Of a stretch of DNA of 10,854 nt, positions 1 through 6,533 are shown in pieces; the stretch's first letter is position 1, and every line of letters begins with the position of its first letter. This stretch comes from Halomonas sp. (GTDB lineage Bacteria; Pseudomonadota; Gammaproteobacteria; Pseudomonadales; Oleiphilaceae). Under the pieces are notes generated by a model, which was not told the DNA's origin, made no database searches, and worked only from the letters and a program-made list of their open reading frames with translations. Location of the stretch: contig SLIH01000153.1 in the NCBI GenBank assembly GCA_007135745.1, positions 1 through 10,854 on the forward strand, written 5' to 3'. Both the position numbers and the translations under genes were made by a program.

Positions 1-1011
1 CTCGATCTCGAGGCTCACTCCAAAGCGTTCACGCACATCGGCACGGATTCGCTCCGCCAACTCCAGAAGTTCCCGACCACTGCCCTGGCCGTGATGGATC
101 AGCACCAACGCCTGGCGGGAGTGCACGCCGACATGGGTATCGCGAAAGCCTTTCCAGCCGCAGCGCTCGATCAACCATCCGGCGGCCAGTTTGTAGCCCT
201 GGTTCTCGGGAAAGGCGACAACCTCGGGCTCCCGGGCCTGAATGGCTTCATAGGTAGCGCGGTCGACCACGGGGTTCTTGAAGAAGCTGCCGGCGTTGGG
301 CAGGCGGGTCGGGTCCGGGAGCTTTCCGAGGCGTATCTGGGTGACCGTTTCGGCGACTTCGATGGGTGTGAGGCTCCGGTCAGGATCCGGAAGTTGGCCA
401 AAACGCGCCGCCAGTTCTCCGTAATCAAGCTTAAAGGGGCGGCTTCGGCTGAGCTCAAGGCGAACGCGGGTGATGATGAATCGGTCGCGCTCCTGTTTGA
501 ACAGGCTGTCGCGGTAGGCAAAGCGGCACTGTTCATTGCTCAGGGTGATGAATTCGTTTTTTTCCCGGTCCCAGGCTTCCAGATCAACCAGGGTCTCGCA
601 CAATTCCACGCCGTAGGCGCCGATGTTCTGGACGGGGGCCGCCCCCACGGTGCCGGGAATCAGTGCGAGGTTTTCCAGGCCACGATAGCCGGACCGGCAC
701 ACGTAGCGCACCACGGCATCCCAGTTTTCCCCGGCGCCAAGGGTGAGCCGGGCGCGGTCATCGTCGACGACTTCCCAGTTGCGATCGGGGATTTCGATTG
801 AAAGGACAAGGCCGGGAAAGTCCTCCGCCAGTACGAGGTTGCTGCCACCGCCAAGAACCAGCACGGGGAGGTCCTGATCCGCCGCCCATTCAAGCAGCTC
901 CGGAATAACATCGGCCGCCGTTACACGGGCAAACCAGGCGGCTGTGGCCGGAAGTCTGAGGGTATTGTGCTCCTGCAGGGAAACCTGCTGCTCAAGGAGC
1001 GCCGCCTTCAT
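1..1011 (-). CDS. murB: UDP-N-acetylenolpyruvoylglucosamine reductase MurB (3' end cut by window)
   Basis: MurB is the cytoplasmic FAD enzyme that uses NADPH to reduce UDP-GlcNAc-enolpyruvate to UDP-MurNAc, the second committed step of peptidoglycan synthesis. The frame is open from the ATG at 1011 to the left edge (337 codons) and has no stop in the window. Visible motifs are the FAD-binding VLGGGSN (52-58), IPGTVGAAPVQNIGAYG (118-134), CRFAYRDSLF (162-171) and NAGSFFKNP (239-247). From memory of E. coli MurB, Arg167 and Ser242 match the active-site Arg and proton-donor Ser, and the last visible Glu (337, in LEIE) matches the catalytic Glu. The YRDS segment marks the E. coli-like type I enzyme. 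E. coli MurB has 342 residues, so only about 10-20 codons are probably missing. The ATG overlaps the stop of the upstream phosphatase gene as ATGA, which suggests translational coupling at the end of the operon. Confidence 0.97.
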   Translation of the reverse strand, partial: MKAALLEQQVSLQEHNTLRLPATAAWFARVTAADVIPELLEWAADQDLPVLVLGGGSNLVLAEDFPGLVLSIEIPDRNWEVVDDDRARLTLGAGENWDAVVRYVCRSGYRGLENLALIPGTVGAAPVQNIGAYGVELCETLVDLEAWDREKNEFITLSNEQCRFAYRDSLFKQERDRFIITRVRLELSRSRPFKLDYGELAARFGQLPDPDRSLTPIEVAETVTQIRLGKLPDPTRLPNAGSFFKNPVVDRATYEAIQAREPEVVAFPENQGYKLAAGWLIERCGWKGFRDTHVGVHSRQALVLIHHGQGSGRELLELAERIRADVRERFGVSLEIE

Positions 1012-1493
1012 TTGCCGAGTTGGTTCTGAATGTGATTCAGCAGTCCGTCGCTGGCCTCGGAGACCAGGTTAAGAACGCGCTCAAAACCATTGGGCCCACC
1101 GTAATAGGGGTCGGGTACTTCATCCTCTTCCGAGTGATGGGCGTAATCCAGGAACAGTTCAATTTCGGCACGGGTTTCGGGTGGTGCCATCTTCTGAAGT
1201 TCGGAGAGGTTGTCGCGGTCCATGGCCATGATGTAGTCGAAACTGCCGAAGTCTTCACTGGTAATGGTGCGCGCGATCTGATCGGAAAGGTCCAGACCAC
1301 GGCTGGAAGCGGCTTCCATGGCGCGCGGGTCGGGGGACTTGCCCACATGCCAGTGGCCCACGCCCGCCGAATCGATGCTGATGCGGTCAGACAATCCGGC
1401 TTCCTTCACTTTCTGAGCGAAAACACCCTGGGCCGTGGGCGAGCGACAGATATTACCAAGGCAGACGAAAAGGACTTTGATCGGCTCAGCCAT
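1008..1493 (-). CDS. ptpA: Low-molecular-weight protein-tyrosine phosphatase
   Basis: This 161-residue protein has the full signature of cytoplasmic low-molecular-weight protein-tyrosine phosphatases. The P-loop CX5R is near the N-terminus (C11-LGNIC-R17, followed by Ser18), and the general-acid loop DPYYGG starts at Asp128. Cys11 would be the nucleophile. The length is typical. The ATG at 1493 is supported by AGGAG at 1502-1506, eight bases upstream. It lies 21 nt after kdsB and overlaps murB by 4 nt. The same kdsB-ptp-murB order is known in Pseudomonas, where the gene is called ptpA. Related enzymes (Wzb, Etp) act on bacterial tyrosine kinases that control polysaccharide export, but no such kinase is in this window, so its substrate is unknown. 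The position suggests an envelope role, by inference only. Confidence 0.93.
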   Translation of the reverse strand: MAEPIKVLFVCLGNICRSPTAQGVFAQKVKEAGLSDRISIDSAGVGHWHVGKSPDPRAMEAASSRGLDLSDQIARTITSEDFGSFDYIMAMDRDNLSELQKMAPPETRAEIELFLDYAHHSEEDEVPDPYYGGPNGFERVLNLVSEASDGLLNHIQNQLGK

Positions 1494-1514
1494 GAAAACG
1501 ACTCCTGATGGTTA

Positions 1515-2279
1515 TCAACGTGCCAGTCGGTTGCGAATGCGTTCCAGATCTTCGGGCGTATCCACGCCCGGTGGCGGTGGCACACTGGCCACGGCCACAT
1601 GGATACGTGCACCGTTCCACAGCGCCCGCAATTGTTCAAGAGATTCCAGGTTTTCCGGTGGCGCCGGGGGCCAGGTCACAAATCGGCGCAGCAGCGAAAC
1701 CCGGTAGGCGTACAAGCCAATGTGGCGATGCCACTCGCCGACGCTGGGCAAGGCATCGCGCCCGTGAGATGAGTCGAAATGATCCCGGGCCCAGGGTATG
1801 GGGGCGCGGGAGAAGTACATGGCGCTGCCGTTGCGGTCGTAGACGACCTTGACCACGTTGGGGTTGAAAAGGCTTTCCGGGTCATGGATGCGTTCGCAGA
1901 GGGTCGCCACATCGGCGTCTTCATTGAACATCAGGTTCTCGGCCACCTGATTAATCAGCGTGGGCGGCATCTGGGGTTCGTCACCCTGGACGTTGACGAC
2001 AATGGCATCATCATCCATACCCAGTCGCCTGACCACCTCTTCCAGGCGGTCGGTGCCGGACGTGTGAGCTGCCGAGGTCATCTGGACTTCGGCGCCAAAC
2101 TCGTCGCAGGCACTGCGTATGCGTTCATCGTCGGTGGCGACCACGACCCGTTGCGCCCTGCTCTCCTCCGCCCGTCGACAGACGTGGCGAATCATGGGCT
2201 CACCCGCGATCTCCTGCAGCGGCTTGCCGGGCAGTCGCGTGGAAGCGTAGCGGGCGGGGATGATTACGGTGAAAGCCAT
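1515..2279 (-). CDS. kdsB: 3-deoxy-manno-octulosonate cytidylyltransferase (CMP-Kdo synthetase)
   Basis: KdsB activates Kdo with CTP to give CMP-Kdo, the sugar donor for the inner core of lipopolysaccharide, in the cytoplasm. The 254-residue product fits the family (about 250). It starts with the nucleotide-binding signature [15 protein letters not shown] (7-21). It also has VVNVQGDEP (94-102), where Asp100 matches the family's metal-binding Asp, HIGLYAYR (186-193), LESLEQLR (211-218) and PPGVDTPED (237-244), whose Asp240 is the second expected metal ligand. The ATG at 2279 has AAGGAG at 2285-2290, five bases upstream. The gene is 21 nt after the Trm112-like gene and 21 nt before the phosphatase gene. 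With lpxK and msbA just upstream, it places several LPS assembly steps in one transcription unit. Confidence 0.97.
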   Translation of the reverse strand: MAFTVIIPARYASTRLPGKPLQEIAGEPMIRHVCRRAEESRAQRVVVATDDERIRSACDEFGAEVQMTSAAHTSGTDRLEEVVRRLGMDDDAIVVNVQGDEPQMPPTLINQVAENLMFNEDADVATLCERIHDPESLFNPNVVKVVYDRNGSAMYFSRAPIPWARDHFDSSHGRDALPSVGEWHRHIGLYAYRVSLLRRFVTWPPAPPENLESLEQLRALWNGARIHVAVASVPPPPGVDTPEDLERIRNRLAR

Positions 2280-2300
2280 GGACTCTCCTTTGGGGCGTTT

Positions 2301-2492
2301 TCAGCGCACTGGCGTGAGACGTTCGTCGGTGGTCAGTGTACGGGCCTCCGACGCCAGCATCACGGGGATGCCATCACGGATCGGAAATGCCATGGCGTCA
2401 TTGCGGCATATCAGCTCCTGAGCATCGGCTTCGTAGATCAGTTTGCCGTGGCAGACCGGGCAGGCCAGCATGGCGATATGACGCTTGTCCAT
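2301..2492 (-). CDS. ycaR: Trm112/YcaR-family small zinc-ribbon protein (UPF0434)
   Basis: This 63-residue protein closely resembles E. coli YcaR (60 residues, recalled from memory). It has an N-terminal CPVC knuckle (C11-C14), a further Cys29 in ELIC, and the diagnostic [12 protein letters not shown] (35-46). Family members of this short bacterial type commonly show three cysteines, so the lack of a fourth is not odd. The fold is that of Trm112, which in eukaryotes and archaea partners methyltransferases. The role of the bacterial short form is not established. Its place between lpxK and kdsB is conserved in gammaproteobacteria. It starts 17 nt after the lpxK stop; upstream there is only a G-rich stretch and no clear AGGAG, so translation may depend partly on coupling. 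Identity is sure; function is unknown. Confidence 0.93.
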   Translation of the reverse strand: MDKRHIAMLACPVCHGKLIYEADAQELICRNDAMAFPIRDGIPVMLASEARTLTTDERLTPVR

Positions 2493-2509
2493 TAATCAAA
2501 CCCCGCTGT

Positions 2510-3526
2510 TTATTTCCTGTTTTTCCACACAGCCAGTTTTCTGTCCAGCGCTTTCTGCAATGCTTCACCGGGCTGGGCCACAACGTCAAGCACCCAGCTG
2601 TCATCCGGAGCGATCGACTGACATTTTACGGCATCCTTGGCCGTCATAACGAGAGGCCCGTGCCTGTGCTCAAGGTCCGTTGGCTGGAAACTGTGATGGT
2701 CCGGGAAGGCATGGGGAATCACCTTGGCTCCAAGATCCGTTAGCGTGTCGAAAAAGCGCGCGGGGTTTCCAATGCCCGCAACGGCGTTGACGACCCGCCC
2801 ATCAAGCCAGTCCAAGGCGTGGATCTCACCACTGTGAAGGTGTCGCAGGCGCACCGGCGCGAGCTGCACACGATGCATGGCGCATTCGGTCAGCGGGGGC
2901 CGACTGAAACTTTGATGTTCGGGCTCGCCATTGATGAGGACAAAGTCTGTCTCAAGTGCCCTTTCCGCCGGCTCACGCAGCGGGCCGGCGGGCAGCAACG
3001 CGCCGTTTCCGGTGCCTCGCGAACCATCAAAAACACAGAACTCAAGGTCCCGCGCCAGGGCATAATGCTGGAGGCCGTCATCGCAGATGAGGATATCGCC
3101 CAGGGCCTGCTCGATCGCATAGCCGGCACCCCGGGCGCGATTGGGGTCCACCACCACATAGGCCCCTGTCTGCTGCGCAAGCATCACGGGCTCATCACCA
3201 CTTTCCCTGGGATCGCATTCCCCGGTGACCAGGAAGGGATAATGACTGGCATCGCCGCCATAGCCACGGCTAAGCACCACGGGCCGCCAGCCTTTGTCCT
3301 GCAGGTAGCGCACAAGCCAGGCAGTAAAGGGGGATTTCCCCGTTCCCCCCACAGTGACGTTGCCCACAACCAGAACGGGTACGGCGACCCGGGTCACCGC
3401 CCGCCGGCCGTCGAGAAAGGCCCGGCGCCGGCGTCGCACGATGGCGGAGAACAGCCGCGCCAGGGGCCGCAGCAAAGCGTGCGGGCGCTGCCGCTCGTAC
3501 CAGAGACGATCGATCCGGTTGGTCAT
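2510..3526 (-). CDS. lpxK: Tetraacyldisaccharide 4'-kinase (lipid A 4'-kinase)
   Basis: LpxK uses ATP to phosphorylate the 4' position of tetraacyldisaccharide-1-phosphate, giving lipid IVA at the inner face of the cytoplasmic membrane. The 338-residue product is of normal length. It has the family P-loop GNVTVGGTGKSP (55-66), with Lys64 and Ser65 where many members have Thr, then VLSRGYGG (84-91), GDEPVMLA (110-117), the Walker B-like CDDGLQH (148-154), GPLREP (181-186), FPDHH (274-278) and MTAKDAVKC (294-302). From memory of the Aquifex enzyme, Asp111 and His277 correspond to its catalytic or ATP-positioning residues. The N-terminal region (about 13-35) is amphipathic and very Arg-rich, consistent with membrane association. 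It starts at ATG 3526, 23 nt after msbA. The msbA-lpxK pair is common in gammaproteobacteria. Confidence 0.97.
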   Translation of the reverse strand: MTNRIDRLWYERQRPHALLRPLARLFSAIVRRRRRAFLDGRRAVTRVAVPVLVVGNVTVGGTGKSPFTAWLVRYLQDKGWRPVVLSRGYGGDASHYPFLVTGECDPRESGDEPVMLAQQTGAYVVVDPNRARGAGYAIEQALGDILICDDGLQHYALARDLEFCVFDGSRGTGNGALLPAGPLREPAERALETDFVLINGEPEHQSFSRPPLTECAMHRVQLAPVRLRHLHSGEIHALDWLDGRVVNAVAGIGNPARFFDTLTDLGAKVIPHAFPDHHSFQPTDLEHRHGPLVMTAKDAVKCQSIAPDDSWVLDVVAQPGEALQKALDRKLAVWKNRK

Positions 3527-3549
3527 GAGCCCAGGTTCGTTCTGCTTCG

Positions 3550-5295
3550 TTATTCTTCGTTGAACTGCATCTGGTGAAGCGCCGCGTAGGCGCCACCCTG
3601 CTCGAGCAGTTCCCTGTGAGAGCCGGATTCAACAATCTGGCCACCATCCATGACCAGAATGCGGTCCGCAGACTCGATTGTCGACAGGCGGTGAGCAATG
3701 ACCAGGGTTGTGCGCCCTTCCATGACCCGCTCAAGCGCTTCCTGTATGTAGCGTTCGGACTCGGTATCCAGGGCCGAGGTGGCCTCGTCCAGAATCAGAA
3801 TCGGCGCGTCCTTGAGCAGCGCGCGGGCGATCGCCAGGCGTTGGCGCTGGCCACCCGAAAGCAGCACACCGTTGTCCCCAACCAGCGTATCAAACCCCTG
3901 GGGAAGCTCTTCAATAAACTCGAGAGCGTGTGCCTTGCGCGCGGCCTCGCGAATGTCCTCCATCCGCGACTCGCCCATTTCTCCGTAGGCAATATTGCTG
4001 GCGACGGTGTCATTGAACAGAACCACGTTCTGGGTAACCAGCGCAATCTGTCGCCTCAGGGCTCCGAGCCGGAAATCATGGATTGAAATGTCGTCGATGC
4101 GGATGTCGCCGCCGGTGAGCTCGTAAAAGCGCGGCAGCAGGCTGACAAAGGTGGATTTGCCACTGCCGGAGCGCCCCACCAGTGCCACGGTTTCCCCGGG
4201 TTCGATTTCCAGGCTGATGCCCTTGAGGACGTCTTCGTACTGGTCCTGGTAACGGAAACGCACGTCTTTGAACTCAATGCGCCCCTGAACACGGCCTGGA
4301 TCCACAGTCCCGGTATCCTGCTCGCCGGGCCGGTCGATGGTTTCAAAAATACTGTGAGACGCGGCCACGCCTTTCTGGATCTTGGAATGAACCGAAGTCA
4401 GCTGACGAATGGGCTTGGCCATGGTGGCCGCCGCGGTGATGAAGGCGACAAACTGGCCGGTGGTCATGGCGTCCTGAAACGTGGGTGCCAGGGATACCCA
4501 GACCAGCAGGCCAATGGAGAAAGCCACCAGGACCTGAACTGCGGGTGTGCTGACCGCCTGGGTCATGGCCATTTTGAGACTTTGCTTCAGGTTGTTGCCA
4601 CTCACCTTATGGAAGCGAGAGGATTCGTGTTCGCCGCCTCCGAAAGTGCGGACCACCCGGTAACCGCTGATGGCTTCCGAGGCCACATGGGTGACATCAC
4701 CCATGGAGTACTGGATTTTGCGCGACAGGCGCCGGAAGCGCTTGCTGACATAGCTGATGATCCAGCCAATCAGCGGGCCTACAGCAAGGAACAGCAGGGT
4801 GAGCTGCCAGTTCACGTAGAACATGAATGCGAGCAGACCAACAACCGTAAGCCCTTCCCGCAGCAGTATGGTCACTGCGTCAGTCGCGGCACCGGTGACC
4901 TGTTCGATGTTGTAGGTGATCTTCGATACCAGGTGACCCGAGGAGCTTTCGTCGTAGAAACGACAGGGCAGCCGCATGAGGTGATCAAAGATCTGCACGC
5001 GCATGGTATGGATGATGTGGCGGCCAACGTATTCGATGAAGTATTTGCTGAGGAAGTACCCGAAACCGCGCAGCGCAAAAACGCCCATTACCAGCAGCGG
5101 CACCATGACCCGATTCTCGGGTGTGGGATTCTCCAGCGCCTCGATGACAAACTCCATGGCGGCGGCCATGCCCGTGGAGGCCGCCGCGTAAATGCCATTC
5201 CCCACAGTCGCGATGAGAAACGGAACCCACAGCGGTATTGCATAGGCAAGCAGGCGGCGGTAGACGCCCCAATTGGTATATTCCGTCTGGCTCAT
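3550..5295 (-). CDS. msbA: Lipid A export ABC transporter/flippase MsbA
   Basis: MsbA is a homodimeric half-transporter that flips core-lipid A from the inner to the outer leaflet of the cytoplasmic membrane. At 581 residues it is almost the same length as E. coli MsbA (582). The N-terminal part (about 15-310) is a six-helix type IV exporter domain with hydrophobic blocks near 21-46, 64-84, 140-162, 165-183, 252-271 and 280-295. The nucleotide-binding domain has Walker A GRSGSGKST (374-382), Q-loop Gln422, signature LSGGQ (479-483), Walker B ILILDEAT (499-506) and switch His535, so it should be catalytically complete. MsbA rather than another exporter is favoured by the length and by lpxK next door. 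The ATG at 5295 is two bases after the exbD stop, implying coupled translation. In P. aeruginosa msbA is elsewhere, so its insertion between exbD and lpxK is informative for taxonomy. Confidence 0.96.
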   Translation of the reverse strand: MSQTEYTNWGVYRRLLAYAIPLWVPFLIATVGNGIYAAASTGMAAAMEFVIEALENPTPENRVMVPLLVMGVFALRGFGYFLSKYFIEYVGRHIIHTMRVQIFDHLMRLPCRFYDESSSGHLVSKITYNIEQVTGAATDAVTILLREGLTVVGLLAFMFYVNWQLTLLFLAVGPLIGWIISYVSKRFRRLSRKIQYSMGDVTHVASEAISGYRVVRTFGGGEHESSRFHKVSGNNLKQSLKMAMTQAVSTPAVQVLVAFSIGLLVWVSLAPTFQDAMTTGQFVAFITAAATMAKPIRQLTSVHSKIQKGVAASHSIFETIDRPGEQDTGTVDPGRVQGRIEFKDVRFRYQDQYEDVLKGISLEIEPGETVALVGRSGSGKSTFVSLLPRFYELTGGDIRIDDISIHDFRLGALRRQIALVTQNVVLFNDTVASNIAYGEMGESRMEDIREAARKAHALEFIEELPQGFDTLVGDNGVLLSGGQRQRLAIARALLKDAPILILDEATSALDTESERYIQEALERVMEGRTTLVIAHRLSTIESADRILVMDGGQIVESGSHRELLEQGGAYAALHQMQFNEE

Positions 5296-5297
5296 AG

Positions 5298-5726
5298 TCA
5301 GTTGCCGTCACCCTCTGGGGTGCGCTCTGTACTGATGCTCAGTCCGGTGAAACCCAGGCTGCCGGCCACATCCATGACCCGCACCACGTATTGATGCGGC
5401 GCATTGGCGTCGGCCGTGATTACAAAGGGAAGCGAGGTATCCCCGGCGGCAACTTCCTCGATCACCCTGCGCAGCGTTTCCCGGTCGTTGGCATCCAGGC
5501 GGCGGTTGTTGACCGAGTATTCACCGTCGGCGCTGATCTCCACTTCGAGCAGATCCACCTCGCGCTCAGCCCTTTCGGCATCCGCTTCCGGCAGATCGAT
5601 CTGCAGCTCGGTCTCGCGGGTGAAGGTGGTGGAGACCATGAAGAAGATCAGCAGCAGAAAAACGACGTCGATGAGGGGCGTCAGATTGACGCTTACCTCT
5701 TCATTGCTCTGGCGCCTGAATTTCAC
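5298..5726 (-). CDS. exbD: ExbD/TolR-family biopolymer transport protein
   Basis: This 142-residue protein has the ExbD layout: a short cytoplasmic N-terminus, one transmembrane helix (about 17-35) and a periplasmic domain. The signature NLTPLIDVVFLLLIFFMV (14-31) includes Asp20, the membrane aspartate that carries protons in this family. The periplasmic part has the expected acidic, short-strand character (for example LQIDLPEAD, 41-49). It starts with GTG at 5726; the start overlaps the exbB stop as GTGA, so the two subunits should be made together. No tonB or tolA is visible. The pair may therefore energise TonB from afar or serve another envelope process. The family is certain; the partner is not. 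Confidence 0.93.
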   Translation of the reverse strand: MKFRRQSNEEVSVNLTPLIDVVFLLLIFFMVSTTFTRETELQIDLPEADAERAEREVDLLEVEISADGEYSVNNRRLDANDRETLRRVIEEVAAGDTSLPFVITADANAPHQYVVRVMDVAGSLGFTGLSISTERTPEGDGN

Positions 5727-6358
5727 GTCTCGGAAGCTCCCTCAATCTGGACGTCCCGATCGCCATGAACCACTTCCACCAGTTTGATGGCCTCCTGCTC
5801 CATGTTCACGACCATTTCATCCACGCGACGGATGAAGAAGCGATGGAAAATCAGCGCCGGAATGGCGATGGTCAGGCCCGCCGCGGTGGTAATCAGGGCT
5901 TCGGAAATACCTCCGGCCAGAACGCCGGGATCTCCGACACCGGCCAGCTGGATCTGTGCGAAGACCTTGATCATGCCGATAACGGTACCCAGAAGACCAA
6001 GCAGTGGCGTGATCACCGCGATGGTGCCCAGCGGGTTGAGAAAGCGCTCCATGTCATGAACAACCTGGGAGGCTTCCTGCTCAATGCTTTCCTTCATGAT
6101 CTCGCGGCCATGCTTGGCGTTCATCAACCCGGCAGCGAGGATTCTGCCCAGTGGCGAAGACTCCTGAATCAGCTTGAGCTTGCGGGAGTTGAGCTCTTTC
6201 TTCTTGATCCAGCGCCAGAGCTCATTGATCGTGCTCTGTGGCATGATACGGCTGATGCGCAGGGTGTAGAAGCGCTCGATGATGATGGCCAGCGCAATGA
6301 TTGAACAGATCAGCAGCGGAATCATGATGAAGCCGCCGGGCCTTAGAAGCTCTAGCAC
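5723..6358 (-). CDS. exbB: ExbB/TolQ-family (MotA/TolQ/ExbB) proton channel protein
   Basis: The product is an inner-membrane stator that, with ExbD, forms a proton-driven motor. The chosen GTG start at 6358 gives 211 residues, the family's usual size, and has GAGGGAG (6366-6372) ideally placed seven bases upstream. Transmembrane segments are about 11-30, 112-132 and 152-174. Family motifs include PLLGLLGTVIGM (118-129) and ISEALITTAAGLTIAIPAL (151-169), with the polar Thr residues expected in the channel. The large cytoplasmic loop lies between helices 1 and 2. The frame stays open upstream to GTG 6532, but those 58 codons read through the heptamer array and lack family similarity, so that longer version is rejected. 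It is the first gene of the long leftward operon. Confidence 0.93.
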   Translation of the reverse strand: MLELLRPGGFIMIPLLICSIIALAIIIERFYTLRISRIMPQSTINELWRWIKKKELNSRKLKLIQESSPLGRILAAGLMNAKHGREIMKESIEQEASQVVHDMERFLNPLGTIAVITPLLGLLGTVIGMIKVFAQIQLAGVGDPGVLAGGISEALITTAAGLTIAIPALIFHRFFIRRVDEMVVNMEQEAIKLVEVVHGDRDVQIEGASET

Positions 6359-6363
6359 AGATA

Positions 6364-6372
6364 CTCTCCCTC
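6364..6372 (-). promoter_or_regulatory. Ribosome binding site deciding the exbB start
   Basis: The minus strand reads GAGGGAGAG, ending five bases before the GTG at 6358 (GGAG itself ends seven bases before it). It is the best Shine-Dalgarno sequence in the intergenic region. It supports initiation at 6358 rather than at the distant GTG 6532. Confidence 0.8.
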
Positions 6373-6392
6373 GCTGTTTACAGGCGGGCATT

Positions 6393-6423
6393 ACTTTAGC
6401 ACAGGCAGGGTATAAAGCCGCAA
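6393..6423 (-). promoter_or_regulatory. Candidate promoter for the exbB-to-murB operon
   Basis: On the minus strand an extended -10-like TGC-TAAAGT occupies 6401-6393. A weak -35-like TTGCGG lies at 6423-6418, with a long 19-base spacer. Transcription would begin near 6386, leaving a leader of about 28 bases before the GTG. This gap is the only one of promoter size before eight tightly packed genes, so a promoter is expected here, but the -35 match is poor. Assignment is by eye. Confidence 0.3.
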
Positions 6424-6436
6424 ATGATGGATTTTT

Positions 6437-6478
6437 CGAGTTGCGAGTTGCGAGTTGCGAGTTGCGAGTTGCGAGTTG
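6437..6478. repeat. Six perfect tandem copies of a 7-bp unit (CGAGTTG)
   Basis: The plus strand has CGAGTTG repeated six times without a mismatch (42 bp), followed by one more matching base, C6479. On the minus strand it reads as repeated CAACTCG. The array lies between the comEC stop (6534) and the exbB start (6358), just upstream of the candidate promoter. It is flanked by short similar sequences, ATTTTTCG at 6431-6438 and ATTTTCG at 6481-6487. A 7-bp unit shifts frame with each copy change, so a coding role is unlikely. Such arrays may arise by slippage and may vary between strains. Confidence 0.97.
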
Positions 6479-6533
6479 CAATTTTCGCAGGGTGCGGTGG
6501 TTTTCCGATTCTTCTGGCCGCCGGGGGTTCACC

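Noticed and set aside
91..801. Rightward open frame of 236 codons opposite murB
   Set aside because: It is antisense to murB, whose FAD-binding and catalytic motifs are plain in the minus strand. No family features or ribosome site were seen.
2301..2492. Loss of a zinc ligand in the Trm112-like protein (three cysteines)
   Set aside because: As I recall it, E. coli YcaR also has three cysteines in the same places, so this is normal for the short bacterial family.
1779..2495. Rightward open frame of 238 codons opposite kdsB and the Trm112-like gene
   Set aside because: It covers two well-supported minus-strand genes and their spacer, and its translation shows no domain.
2819..3577. Rightward open frame of 252 codons opposite lpxK
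   Set aside because: Antisense shadow of lpxK; no recognisable protein features.
4354..5394. Long rightward open frame (346 codons) opposite msbA
   Set aside because: It lies wholly antisense to msbA and the end of exbD, which have complete family motifs. Its translation is rich in His, Arg, Gly and Asp with no recognisable domain, typical of a shadow frame in GC-rich DNA.
6437..6479. CRISPR-like array
   Set aside because: The 7-bp units are contiguous with no spacers and no cas gene is nearby, so it is a simple tandem repeat.
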